The notes beneath the pieces were generated by a model that saw only the letters and a program-made list of their open reading frames with translations, made no database searches and was not told where the DNA came from. The translations under genes and the position numbers were made by a program. A DNA stretch of 64,000 nt from an uncultured Ruminiclostridium sp. (GTDB taxonomy: Bacteria > Bacillota > Clostridia > Oscillospirales > Ruminococcaceae): the NCBI GenBank assembly GCA_947629925.1, contig CANRFO010000011.1, forward strand, positions 1 through 64,000, written 5' to 3'. Every line of letters begins with the position of its first letter. Within the stretch, counting starts at the first letter, position 1. Below, in pieces: positions 1-9,592 of this stretch.

Positions 1-510
1 GCGATCTTTCTCATCATCGCCTTAGTGGAACGCAGTGCTTCTTTACCGTTTATTCTGATCTCGGTCATTGAACTGGCGATCTTCATCAACTTAGGGTTAC
101 CCCATTACCTGGGGCAAAGCCTGCCGTTTATTGCGCCGATCTGCATAAGCACCATACAGCTTGGCGCTACCGTGGACTACGCCATATTGATGACCACACG
201 GTACAAGTCGGAACGAATAAGCGGGCAGGACAAAAGGGAGGCCGTGAGAACAGCGCTTACTGCGTCGATCCCCTCCATATTAGTCTCGGGATTTGGATTG
301 TTTGCCGCCACCTTTGGCGTGGCGCTCTACTCAAAGGTAGATATGATAAGCTCCATTTGTATGCTGCTCGCCCGTGGCGCTGTCATCAGTATGCTCTGCG
401 TCATTTTTATCCTTCCTGCGCTTTTGCTCCTGCTGGATAAGGTCATTTGCGCAACTACGCTTGGAATGAAAAAGAAAAATAAAACCGAACAGGAGGTATT
501 TTTGAAATGA
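1..510 (+). CDS. MMPL/RND-family membrane transporter, C-terminal fragment (truncated by window start)
   Basis: Open frame from base 1; translation has GATVDYAILMTTRYKSER typical of MMPL transmembrane regions; stop at 508-510 overlaps the next ATG. Confidence 0.8.
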   Translation, partial: AIFLIIALVERSASLPFILISVIELAIFINLGLPHYLGQSLPFIAPICISTIQLGATVDYAILMTTRYKSERISGQDKREAVRTALTASIPSILVSGFGLFAATFGVALYSKVDMISSICMLLARGAVISMLCVIFILPALLLLLDKVICATTLGMKKKNKTEQEVFLK

Positions 511-2717
511 AAAAGACTAAAATAACCGCGCTTTGCCTTTGTGCACTTTTGGCGGTGAGCGGTATAACAGCGACTGCCTTTGCTCTGAATTCCGACGGAG
601 ATGAACCCGAAGATCAAGAGAAACACGAAACTGAAACTACCGCCGAAGATGACAACGGCGCCGACATATCAAAAGACGAGACCGTTTATGTTCTTGCAGG
701 CGCTGACGGCTCCGTTCAGAAAATCATTGTCAGCGATTGGATCAAAAACTCCCTTGGTAATGCTGCGGTGAGCGATAAATCCGAACTGACAGACGTAGAA
801 AACGTCAGGGGCGATGAAACCTATACTATGAACGGCGACAACGTGCGTGTATGGGACGCCGAAGGCAATGACATTTACTATCAGGGCAATATCGAAAAAG
901 AGCTTCCTGTTGACCTGTCTGTTACCTATAAGCTGGACGGAAAGCCCATCTCGGCAGACGATCTGGTCGGAAAGAGCGGCAGGGTGACTATTCGCTTTGA
1001 CTATCAGAACAAGCAGTATGAAACTGTAGAGATCGACGGCAAGCAGGAGAAGATCTATGTCCCGTTTGCCATGCTGACAGGCGCTTTGCTCCCTGATGAT
1101 GTGTTTACAAATGTAGAGGTTACGAACGGTAAGCTTATCAATGACGGCAGCCGCACCGCTGTTATTGGAATTGCCTTTCCGGGTCTGCAGGAAGACCTTG
1201 CGATCTCCAAAGACAAACTGGAAATTCCCGACTATGTAGAGATCACCGCAGATGCCAGCAATTTTCAGCTTGATATGACGGTGACGCTTGCCGCAAACCG
1301 GCTTTTCAATGAATTTGACGTTGACAACTTGGATTCTGTTTCAGAATTTAGCACTTCAATGGATGAACTGACAAGCGCTATGGATCAGCTTTTAGACGGT
1401 TCCTCGCAGCTTTATGAGGGAATAGCCACATTACTTGAAAAATCCAACGTGCTGGTGGAGGGGATAGATCAGCTTGCTGTCGGGGCGGAAAGCCTTAAAA
1501 ACGGAGCAAACAGCTTGGATTCAGGAGCCGCCGAGCTTCAAAACGGAGCGGCGGAACTAAGCGAAGGGTTGAATACCCTTGCGTCCAACAATGACGCCTT
1601 AAACGGAGGAGCCGGACAGGTATTTGATACGCTGCTCTCCACGGCGAACACACAGCTTGCAGCCGCAGGACTGGACGTTCCGACTTTAACGGTGGAAAAT
1701 TATGCGCAGGTTTTGAACGGCGTAATTGCGTCGCTGGACGAAAACGCCGTATATGAGCAGGCACTGAACCAAGTAACGGCAGCCGTGGAAGCACAGAGAG
1801 ACGTGATTACACAGCAGGTCACGGCGGCTGTTCAGGAGGAAGTCACCGCACAGGTCACAGCAGCTGTCAAAGAGGAAGTGACATTACAGGTGACCGAAGT
1901 CGTTCGGAATACTGTAGCAGAGCAGGTCATTCAGTCTGTGCTACATAAGGATAAAGCGTCTTATGATGCCGCCGTTGCCGCCGGTCAGATAGATAAAGAA
2001 ACACAGGAGAAAATAGAAGCTGCGATAGAACAGCAGATGAAGTCCGAGCAGATACTTCAGCAGATTCAGGCGGGGGTAGACACGCAAATGGCAACTGGGC
2101 CGATTCAGGATACCATTGCCGCAAATGTGAGCGAACAAATGCAAAGCGATGCCGTGGGGCAGACAATCGCACAGCAGACAGAGCTGCAGATTCAGAAGAT
2201 TATCTCTGAACAAATGGCTTCCGACGAGGTGCAGGCACAGCTTGCCGCCGCTGCGGAGGGCGCAAAATCGGTCATTGCACTCAAATCGTCCCTTGACAGC
2301 TATAATGCCTTTTATCTCGGTCTGCAAAGCTATACAGAAGGTGTTTTTGACGCTGCGGCAGGGGCAGGGGCTTTGAAGGACGGAACAGATGACCTAAAGG
2401 CAGGTACTTCCGAGCTCTCTGCGGGAGCTTCTGAGCTTTACGATGGAATCCTTACACTGAAAAACGGAACGCCCGCTCTGGTGGACGGGATTACCCGGCT
2501 TCGTGACGGTGCTATGCAGCTTTCCGATGGATTAAAAGAATTTAACGAAGAAGGCATTCAAAAGCTGGTAGATGCTGTGGACGGCGATCTGGACGGACTA
2601 ATGACCAGATTCCGTGCGACAAGAGACGTGTCCCTGCACTATAAGAATTTTGCAGGCGCAAGCGAGGATATGGACGGGCAGGTAAAATTCATTTATCGTA
2701 CAGATTCTATCGGATAA
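507..2717 (+). CDS. YhgE/Pip-like secreted/anchored protein with heptad-like repeats
   Basis: Signal peptide; repeated LxxGAxxLxxGAxxLxxG motifs characteristic of YhgE/Pip proteins; translationally coupled to the MMPL gene. Confidence 0.75.
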   Translation: MKKTKITALCLCALLAVSGITATAFALNSDGDEPEDQEKHETETTAEDDNGADISKDETVYVLAGADGSVQKIIVSDWIKNSLGNAAVSDKSELTDVENVRGDETYTMNGDNVRVWDAEGNDIYYQGNIEKELPVDLSVTYKLDGKPISADDLVGKSGRVTIRFDYQNKQYETVEIDGKQEKIYVPFAMLTGALLPDDVFTNVEVTNGKLINDGSRTAVIGIAFPGLQEDLAISKDKLEIPDYVEITADASNFQLDMTVTLAANRLFNEFDVDNLDSVSEFSTSMDELTSAMDQLLDGSSQLYEGIATLLEKSNVLVEGIDQLAVGAESLKNGANSLDSGAAELQNGAAELSEGLNTLASNNDALNGGAGQVFDTLLSTANTQLAAAGLDVPTLTVENYAQVLNGVIASLDENAVYEQALNQVTAAVEAQRDVITQQVTAAVQEEVTAQVTAAVKEEVTLQVTEVVRNTVAEQVIQSVLHKDKASYDAAVAAGQIDKETQEKIEAAIEQQMKSEQILQQIQAGVDTQMATGPIQDTIAANVSEQMQSDAVGQTIAQQTELQIQKIISEQMASDEVQAQLAAAAEGAKSVIALKSSLDSYNAFYLGLQSYTEGVFDAAAGAGALKDGTDDLKAGTSELSAGASELYDGILTLKNGTPALVDGITRLRDGAMQLSDGLKEFNEEGIQKLVDAVDGDLDGLMTRFRATRDVSLHYKNFAGASEDMDGQVKFIYRTDSIG

Positions 2718-3127
2718 ATCTGATGGTAAGATACCCATTTCGAGGATTCGGCTTTCAAAATCAGCCGTCAGAAATATCGAATCCTGCTTGCTTTTCCAAA
2801 ATATTGGCCGCACCGTCAAAGCGAGTTGCTTTCCGAACATCGCAAGACTCTGAACGCAAAGAAGAAAAAGAACCGATTGGAGTGAAGCGGACACCTGCCG
2901 AAAAATGAACCTCTATGTTTTGAACATCAGTAGGTGTTTTGTTATGGTTCATTTTCCAATGAGGTTTTACGGTAGAACAGTCTATGTTTCAAAATGGACA
3001 TTAAAGAGATCTAAATCGGAAAAATGAAAAATAATAAAATCAAGAAAAGAGACGCTGTCATTCAGAAATCCAAATGGTGGTTCAAATCTTTTTCTTCACA
3101 ATATCACAGCAGCGTGACGCTGCACTC

Positions 3128-3160
3128 AATACGCTCCCATCACGCGGGAGCGTATTTTTT
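3128..3160 (+). terminator. Rho-independent terminator
   Basis: AATACGCTCCC-ATCACGC-GGGAGCGTATT followed by T-run. Confidence 0.75.
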
Positions 3161-3472
3161 ATGTTCACTACCCAAAAAGATATTATGCCCGTGATTGGCT
3201 GCGCAAAGCCGTTTGCGGGCATAAATTCTGTAAAAGACGGGATGTGTGTACCGTAGATATTTTCGGCAAAAAAGTGGATCTGAACTCTCCACTGCAATTT
3301 TTTGTTAAATATGTGCAGAAAGCTTGTGAATGCTCTCTCATAACCGAAAGGTCAGTCACAGGCTTTTTAATTTCAAAAAAAGGAGGAAGAAAATAAGTTT
3401 CATATTAACAAAGGCTTGACCGTATAATGGTTATGTAGCCGGCTATAAAATAAATAAGACAGGAGCAATGAT

Positions 3473-4153
3473 ATGGCAAAAATTGTAGACAAGATCAATG
3501 AAATAACAGGAAAGACCGAACAGGATCAGGCTCTTAAAGAACAGTTCGGCTTTCTTCAGAAAATGGCACAGGCAAAGTGCGCACAGTTTGAATCCGAGCT
3601 GAAAGCGATGTTCACCAGCGGAGGAACTTCGGAGTGCGAAGTAGTAGGCAAGCGGGCTATCGGATATTATAACTGCCAGCATGTAGATATTAAAGCAGGC
3701 TGCGATAATGCGATCAAAGAAGCGATAGATATGTTCTTCAAAGGCGGCGATGAGGTAAATCAGGGCTTCCAGAAGCTGATAACCACCGCCTTGGATACTA
3801 TGATAGGAAACACGGCGATGGGCGAACATGAAGAAAAGATGTTTTTCGTCTACCCTGAAAATTTTGCGATCGTCAGGGTAGATGTGAAGTGCTACAAGTA
3901 TTGTTTTTCTTCGTCGGGAATAATCGCCAATAGCGAAAACGTGTTCTGCTACACAATGGCAAAATCTATCGTTGATCATACAAAAATAACTATCGATGAG
4001 CTTTTGTATATGGTAACGCAGATGATCGGAGCCGATAAATTAGATGAAGTAGAAAAGTTTGTGGCTCAGTTGAAGAAGGTCTGGCAATTGCTGGAGGACA
4101 AGGACCCGAATGATGTTATGCAGGCGGCGCTGCAATCAGCCAATGCGGAATAA
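3473..4153 (+). CDS. Conserved hypothetical protein, 226 aa
   Basis: ATG with upstream GGAG (gacaggagcaatgat), long ORF, followed by a strong terminator. Confidence 0.75.
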   Translation: MAKIVDKINEITGKTEQDQALKEQFGFLQKMAQAKCAQFESELKAMFTSGGTSECEVVGKRAIGYYNCQHVDIKAGCDNAIKEAIDMFFKGGDEVNQGFQKLITTALDTMIGNTAMGEHEEKMFFVYPENFAIVRVDVKCYKYCFSSSGIIANSENVFCYTMAKSIVDHTKITIDELLYMVTQMIGADKLDEVEKFVAQLKKVWQLLEDKDPNDVMQAALQSANAE

Positions 4154-4160
4154 TATAAAA

Positions 4161-4190
4161 CCCAATGTTCTTCGGGACATTGGGTTTTTG
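4161..4190 (+). terminator. Rho-independent terminator with UUCG tetraloop
   Basis: CCCAATGTTC-TTCG-GGACATTGGG followed by TTTTTG. Confidence 0.85.
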
Positions 4191-4355
4191 TGTATTTGAC
4201 GTTACGCCTTATCCACACGCGGTAGAAGACAAGCAGCCGTATTGCCGGCCTGTGCGATAGGATAGAGATCAGCCGTGATTATGAGGTTAGGATCGTGGTA
4301 GATATGGATTATGGGCAGTTTTGCGGGTAAGACAAGAAATTTTCAGCGATCGTAC

Positions 4356-4382
4356 TTGACAAACATATTCCAATAGTATAAT
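4356..4382 (+). promoter_or_regulatory. Putative sigmaA promoter of the AAA ATPase
   Basis: TTGACA (4356) and TATAAT (4377), 15-bp spacer (or TAATAT with 17 bp). Confidence 0.5.
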
Positions 4383-4437
4383 ATATTACGAAAAAAGGTG
4401 TAACAACATAGTTATTCGTAAAATTGGAGCGTAATCT

Positions 4438-5690
4438 ATGATAATAAAAAGAGATATGTATATAGAAAAATTAAATCGTAAAGAAAAAACGGTTTGATAA
4501 AAATAGTCACAGGTGTTCGAAGATGCGGAAAGTCATATCTGCTATTTAATTTATTTCACAATCATTTACCTGAAAAAGGTGTTGCGGAGGATCACATTAT
4601 AGAAATTGCATTAGATGACCGCAGCAATAAAGAACTGCGTGACCCTGACAATATGCTGAAATATGTTAAAGAGCGAATTGTGGACGGAGATATTTATTAT
4701 ATTATTCTCGATGAGGTACAGCTGCTTAATGAATTTGAAGACGTACTGAACAGCTTTCTGCATATCAGAAATGCGGATGTGTATGTTACAGGAAGTAATT
4801 CCAGATTTCTGTCATCTGATGTTATTACGGAATTTCGAGGGCGTGGTGATGAGATACATGTCTATCCTCTTTCTTTCAGAGAATTTATTTCGTCATACAA
4901 AGGCTCATCAGATGAAGCGTGGGATGATTATTTTACTTATGGAGGATTACCACTTATACTTTCCTATGAAGACAAGGGAGAAAAAGCTGAATATCTTAAA
5001 TCTCTCTTTCGGAATGTGTATCTCTCAGATATAATAGAGCGTCATAATATTCGCAATAATGAGGAATTTGACGAATTGATAGATATACTTGCGTCATCGG
5101 TAGGTTCTCTGACCAATCCGCTTAAGCTGTCAAACACATTCAAAAGCATAAAGAACAAAGTTATAAGTGATAAAACAATAAAAAAATACATCGATTATTT
5201 AATAGATGCATTTCTTGTCAGCAAGGCAGCCAGATATGATATTAAAGGAAAAAGATATATAAATTCCCCTTCTAAATTTTACTTTGAAGATGTTGGGTTA
5301 AGGAACGCCCGTCTTAATTTCAGACAAATGGAAGAAAACCATATTATGGAGAACATTATTTATAATGAGCTTCGAATACGCGGTTTCCATGTGGACGTAG
5401 GTCTTGTGGAGCAATTCGGGAAAAACAGTGAGAGCAAGACAGTAAAGAAACAATTAGAGGTCGATTTTATTGCCACTAAAGGAAGTGAAAAATTTTATAT
5501 CCAGTCTGCATTTGCTATGAATACTCCCGAAAAGAAAGAGCAGGAAGAACGTTCCCTAAACAGTATCGGAGATTCGTTCAAGAAAATCATTGTGGTAAAA
5601 GACAACATCAACGTTCGCAGAAACGAAACAGGGATCATAACTATCGGTATTCGTAATTTTCTGTTGAATGAAAACAGTTTATATTTGTAA
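4438..5690 (+). pseudogene. AAA-family ATPase with DUF4143 C-terminus, interrupted by an apparent single-base indel near 4484-4490
   Basis: ORF 4494-5690 (TTG start) encodes IVTGVRRCGKSYLLF Walker A and DUF4143-like C-terminus; the usual N-terminus (MIIKRDMYIEKL) is present from ATG 4438 but in another frame. Confidence 0.7.
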
Positions 5691-5780
5691 ATATATTAAA
5701 GCATTTTTATATTTTATGATAAATACTATTTAAATTTAAATCGTTGAATGAAAAATATTTAATTGATATACAAATGAATT

Positions 5781-5820
5781 CAGAAAATCCCCTGCTTGCT
5801 CGTGAGCAGGGGAATTTCTG
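5781..5820. terminator. Bidirectional terminator between convergent genes
   Basis: CAGAAAATCCCCTGCT-tgctcgtg-AGCAGGGGAATTTCTG. Confidence 0.8.
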
Positions 5821-5847
5821 AAAAATCATATAAAATATATGTAAAAA

Positions 5848-6969
5848 TCATTCATAAACCGATGTGATCCCGTAGTATTCCTCAAGCGACAGCCCCGAAT
5901 CGGTTATGAGCCTTGCTTTTTCTTTTCCAACAAATCTGATGTGCCAAGGCTCATAAACATATCCAGTATACATCTCCTTGCCTTTCGGATAGCGTATGAT
6001 AAAGCCGAAATCGGCGCAGTGTTCCGCAAGCCAGATACCTTCCTTCGTATCGGCAAAGCTGTCGTCCAGCGAGTTCAGGTCAAAGGTATAGCCCGTCTGA
6101 TGGTCGGAGTGCCCCGGCCTTGAGGAATAAGTATCAGCCTGTTCCACGCCGTCGCGCGCCACCCAACCCGCATAAACGGATTCCTGCGTTGCATACGAAC
6201 GGTAACCCGACACGATGAAGAACGACAGCCCTTCCGCGGCCGCGGCATGCTGGAGCTCGTCCAGCGCTTCGGCGGCTTCAGGCTTTATTCCGGGGTCATA
6301 GTCCTTCGGCAGAGTATAGGTCTTGTTGGCTATCATTATCCCGTCAACATATGTAATGCCGTCTATCCTTTCGATAACATAGCCGTTGGGAGTAAGCGCG
6401 GTATAATCCCCGCCGCTGTTTTCTTCGTTTTGTGTTTCCGTGCTCACGACCACCTCGCTTTCCGATAAATAATCACAATGTATGAATGTTCCGTCGTCCA
6501 GCTTATAGTAATCTGTATCTGTTTTCGCCACGACGGTCACTTTATCGTTTAAGCTGTACCGCTTCACCTTTTCGCTTCCCTGTACAGCTTTTATCCTTGA
6601 GTAAATATTGTCTGTGTTTACATAAAGCTCTCCGCTTGCGGGAGTTTCGGTCCATTCGGGAATGTTGCTTTTCGTTGTTGTTATTTCAATTTCGGGGGGT
6701 TCAGTTTTAGAAGCAGCCGTACTATCCTGCGGCGCGTCGGTCGCGCTATCAGAAGTATTTTCCGCTTCCTCACTGTTTGCAAGCGTTGTTCCCTCAGCGG
6801 AGGAAGTCACACTTTCCTGCGGCTCGGCGGTATCTGTGTACGATATGTTTTCCGCCGTCGCTTCGCTGCTTCCGTCGGATAAATTTGATCCCTCCGACGG
6901 AGCGCACGCTGTCAGCATAGCAGGAAGCAGACATAACGCAAGCGTTTTTACGAGTTGATCTCTTCGCAT
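5848..6969 (-). CDS. D-alanyl-D-alanine carboxypeptidase, VanY/M15B family lipoprotein with SH3-like region
   Basis: Lipobox LTAC; motifs SGYRSYATQESVY, SRPGHSDHQTGYTFDL, EPWHIRF typical of M15B peptidases. Confidence 0.9.
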   Translation of the reverse strand: MRRDQLVKTLALCLLPAMLTACAPSEGSNLSDGSSEATAENISYTDTAEPQESVTSSAEGTTLANSEEAENTSDSATDAPQDSTAASKTEPPEIEITTTKSNIPEWTETPASGELYVNTDNIYSRIKAVQGSEKVKRYSLNDKVTVVAKTDTDYYKLDDGTFIHCDYLSESEVVVSTETQNEENSGGDYTALTPNGYVIERIDGITYVDGIMIANKTYTLPKDYDPGIKPEAAEALDELQHAAAAEGLSFFIVSGYRSYATQESVYAGWVARDGVEQADTYSSRPGHSDHQTGYTFDLNSLDDSFADTKEGIWLAEHCADFGFIIRYPKGKEMYTGYVYEPWHIRFVGKEKARLITDSGLSLEEYYGITSVYE

Positions 6970-7110
6970 TATGTTTTCTCCTGTATCAAGGCAAATTATA
7001 AAGCGGATAAAACAGCCGTCCGTTCAGAATCTTGCGAAAATTTTTCCAATAAATTTTTAAACGGTTCGCAGTATCTTACAAAACGGTACAAAATCAGCTT
7101 TATGTCGTCA

Positions 7111-7175
7111 TTTTAGCACAAGAGTTTCGGCTTGTCAACAAGCTTGTGAAGTTTGGCGTATCTTGTGAAGTTTGG
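7111..7175 (-). promoter_or_regulatory. Putative sigmaA promoter of the vanY-like gene with upstream direct repeats
   Basis: Minus strand TTGACA (7139-7134), 17-bp spacer, TAAAAT (7116-7111); two copies of CTTGTGAAGTTTGG (7143-7156, 7162-7175) just upstream of -35. Confidence 0.6.
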
Positions 7176-7320
7176 TAAAATTTTTGCTGTTTAAAACTGA
7201 AGCTGATTGACAAAATTTAAAAAAGCAAAAAAAATACGCCCGTCTCCGATACGGCTGATACGTCCCAACCGTAGGAAGCAGGCGTTTAGTTTAAATCACA
7301 AGCCTTGAATTAAAATTTGT

Positions 7321-7590
7321 TTAAGACGCGGAGCCGCCGTCCTTTTCATTCAATATTTCGTCGAGAAGCTTCATAAGGTCGTTTATATTGAACGGCTTTG
7401 CAGCGTGCGCGTTCGTACCGCTGTCAAACGCCTGCTCTTTGTCCTCGTCAAAGGCATATGGGTATAGAAGCAAGCGCCTTATCGTCTGATGCGCGTATGG
7501 CTCTTTCGGCTTCACAGCCGTTCATCACAGCCATAAGTATATCAAGCTCCGAAAGCTGCACCGCTGAGCAGTTCAGAGCCATTACGGATA
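7321..7590 (-). pseudogene. Degenerate response-regulator receiver domain (C-terminal half), frameshifted
   Basis: Minus-strand frames give ...LDILMAVMNGCEAERAIRASDDKALASIPI.. then, in a second frame, ..AFDEDKEQAFDSGTNAHAAKPFNINDLMKLLDEIL, i.e. successive pieces of a receiver domain. Confidence 0.75.
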
Positions 7591-7884
7591 CTGTTTTAAG
7601 CTGTCAGCATTTTAAATATAAACAAGACTGCTATTTGGCGCTCCCTATCTCCCTGCGGACAGAGTAAAAGCATATGCGGCGAAGGCGCTGTCAAGCTGTA
7701 TGAAATAAAGTAGAAAGGTGAGAAGAAGTATGTTATGCGGTGTTGCATCTCATACGGCACGGAGGACAGAGCTGTCTGAACATAAAGTCGGTTTTTGCAT
7801 GATCATCTTAAATCATAACTCACAACCCTGCCCGATAACATTTCTCATTATCTGCCGAAAAATATTAAAAAAATAAAAAATTTC

Positions 7885-7918
7885 AACTGCGGAAAAGCGT
7901 GTCTTATCCGCAGTTTTT
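7885..7918 (+). terminator. Terminator-like hairpin
   Basis: AACTGCGGA-N13-TCCGCAGTT followed by T-run. Confidence 0.6.
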
Positions 7919-8040
7919 GCTGTTATATGAACGCCTCCGTTTTATCACATCATTATATACGATTGATTTTTATGCATTTCGGTGATATAATAATAAACAA
8001 ATGTCAAAAAAACAAAATTTTTATACAAAAAGGTGAAAAA

Positions 8041-9441
8041 ATGCCTTGCTTTAATATAAAAAGAATTTCCGCCCTGCTGGCCGCCGCGGCGGTCATGCTC
8101 ACGGGCTGTCAGCGGGTGGACGAGCTTCAGCGCCGCGCCGACCTTACCTCTTCCGCCGAGGATACCGCGGCTGATACGGAGATATCGGAAACAGAGCCTG
8201 TGTTTACCCCGCCTGTGTTCGGCGAGCCGCAGATAGGCGGGAGCGCGGTGCTTGCTTCTGATTCTTTTGGCGGCTATACCGCGGAGCTTGAGATAGTGGG
8301 AATAACCGAAATGCCTGAAGACGGCGGCGGAATGTATAAAGGCGAAAGTGCCTGTGTAAGGCTGACCGACCGAAAGGGCAGCACCGCAGTGCATGAAATA
8401 GACATAAAGGACGAAAACGGCATGGCGATAATATGGGCGGACACTTTGCAGAATGCCGTAAAAATACTTCAGGTAAAGCAGAACGATTCCGTAAAATATA
8501 TCCTTATGCTGAGAACTGCGTTCGGCGATGAGTATAAAGCTTATGACAAGGAAAAAGAGTCATATAGGACCGCGTTCTTTTCCTGCGACTTAGGTCTTCC
8601 CGCCTCGCAGACCGTCACGACTGCAGCAGGGGAAGCACAGCTCGTGCCTTATGAGATAGCGCCCGCGTTTTTTGTGAAGGACGCGCCGAATATCGACACG
8701 TCGGCGGAATTTTCCTACAAATGCGGAGTGACCTTTACCGACCCCGCCCTCGGACACAAGATAACATTCAATACCCTTACGCATACGGCTGTGGCGGTAA
8801 AATATACCGAGCCTGAAAATCCAGAGGACGACCCCGACAATAACGAAAAGCTCACAGAGCAGTTCACTCCTTCTCAGATAACCTTTATAAATTCCTGCGC
8901 CTTCATTGGTGACAGCACCTGTTCCTCCCTCCGCCTTTACGGATTCATAGAGAGCAGGAACTGCTACGGACTTATGGGAGGAGCTGCGCGTAACATCTAT
9001 GATTTTACCTTCGAGGTGGACGGCGAGGAGCTGGGCCCCATTGACGCCTTGAAAAAGAACGGCGCGCAGAATCTTGTTTTCTTAATGGGAATAAACGACG
9101 TGAACCTTGTTTCTCCCGAACAGTATGAGGATTATTATGAGAAGATACTGAAGGACGCGGAACAAAAATGCCCTTATGCAAGGATATACATTTTGTCTGT
9201 TTCTCCCATTTCCGCCGAGAGCAATTTCTGCTACAACAGCGAGATCGACGCGCTGAACGATCGGCTTCGCCGACTTGCGGACAGACGTTCCACCCGACTT
9301 TATATAGACACGTCGACTTATCTCAAAAACGGCGGCGAGGGCATGGATCCCGTTTATGCCACCGAGGACGGCATACACATGATGCCTGAGGCGTATTACA
9401 CGATCTTGACTCAGCTTTGCGAACAGGCGGGGATAAAATAA
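8041..9441 (+). CDS. SGNH/GDSL hydrolase-like lipoprotein
   Basis: Start at 8041 with AAAAGGTGAAAA upstream; lipobox LTGC; FIGDSTCSSL, FLMGINDVN and DGIHMMPEAY blocks. Confidence 0.8.
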   Translation: MPCFNIKRISALLAAAAVMLTGCQRVDELQRRADLTSSAEDTAADTEISETEPVFTPPVFGEPQIGGSAVLASDSFGGYTAELEIVGITEMPEDGGGMYKGESACVRLTDRKGSTAVHEIDIKDENGMAIIWADTLQNAVKILQVKQNDSVKYILMLRTAFGDEYKAYDKEKESYRTAFFSCDLGLPASQTVTTAAGEAQLVPYEIAPAFFVKDAPNIDTSAEFSYKCGVTFTDPALGHKITFNTLTHTAVAVKYTEPENPEDDPDNNEKLTEQFTPSQITFINSCAFIGDSTCSSLRLYGFIESRNCYGLMGGAARNIYDFTFEVDGEELGPIDALKKNGAQNLVFLMGINDVNLVSPEQYEDYYEKILKDAEQKCPYARIYILSVSPISAESNFCYNSEIDALNDRLRRLADRRSTRLYIDTSTYLKNGGEGMDPVYATEDGIHMMPEAYYTILTQLCEQAGIK

Positions 9442-9500
9442 AAAAAGAAACATTGATGAAATATTTATAGTGTAGTTTTAGTAATGATTCATTACTATAT

Positions 9501-9540
9501 AAAAAGCAGTACCACATCTTGTTGTACTGCTTTTTAGTTT
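9501..9540. terminator. Bidirectional terminator
   Basis: AAAAAGCAGTAC-N11-GTACTGCTTTTT. Confidence 0.8.
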
Positions 9541-9592
9541 TATATTAATTCAAAACAATCTTAAGTTTACATTTCTGCTTTTAACCAATAAA

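Noticed and set aside
3071-3082. ggttcaaatc resembling a tRNA T-loop
   Set aside because: No acceptor, D or anticodon arms can be built around it
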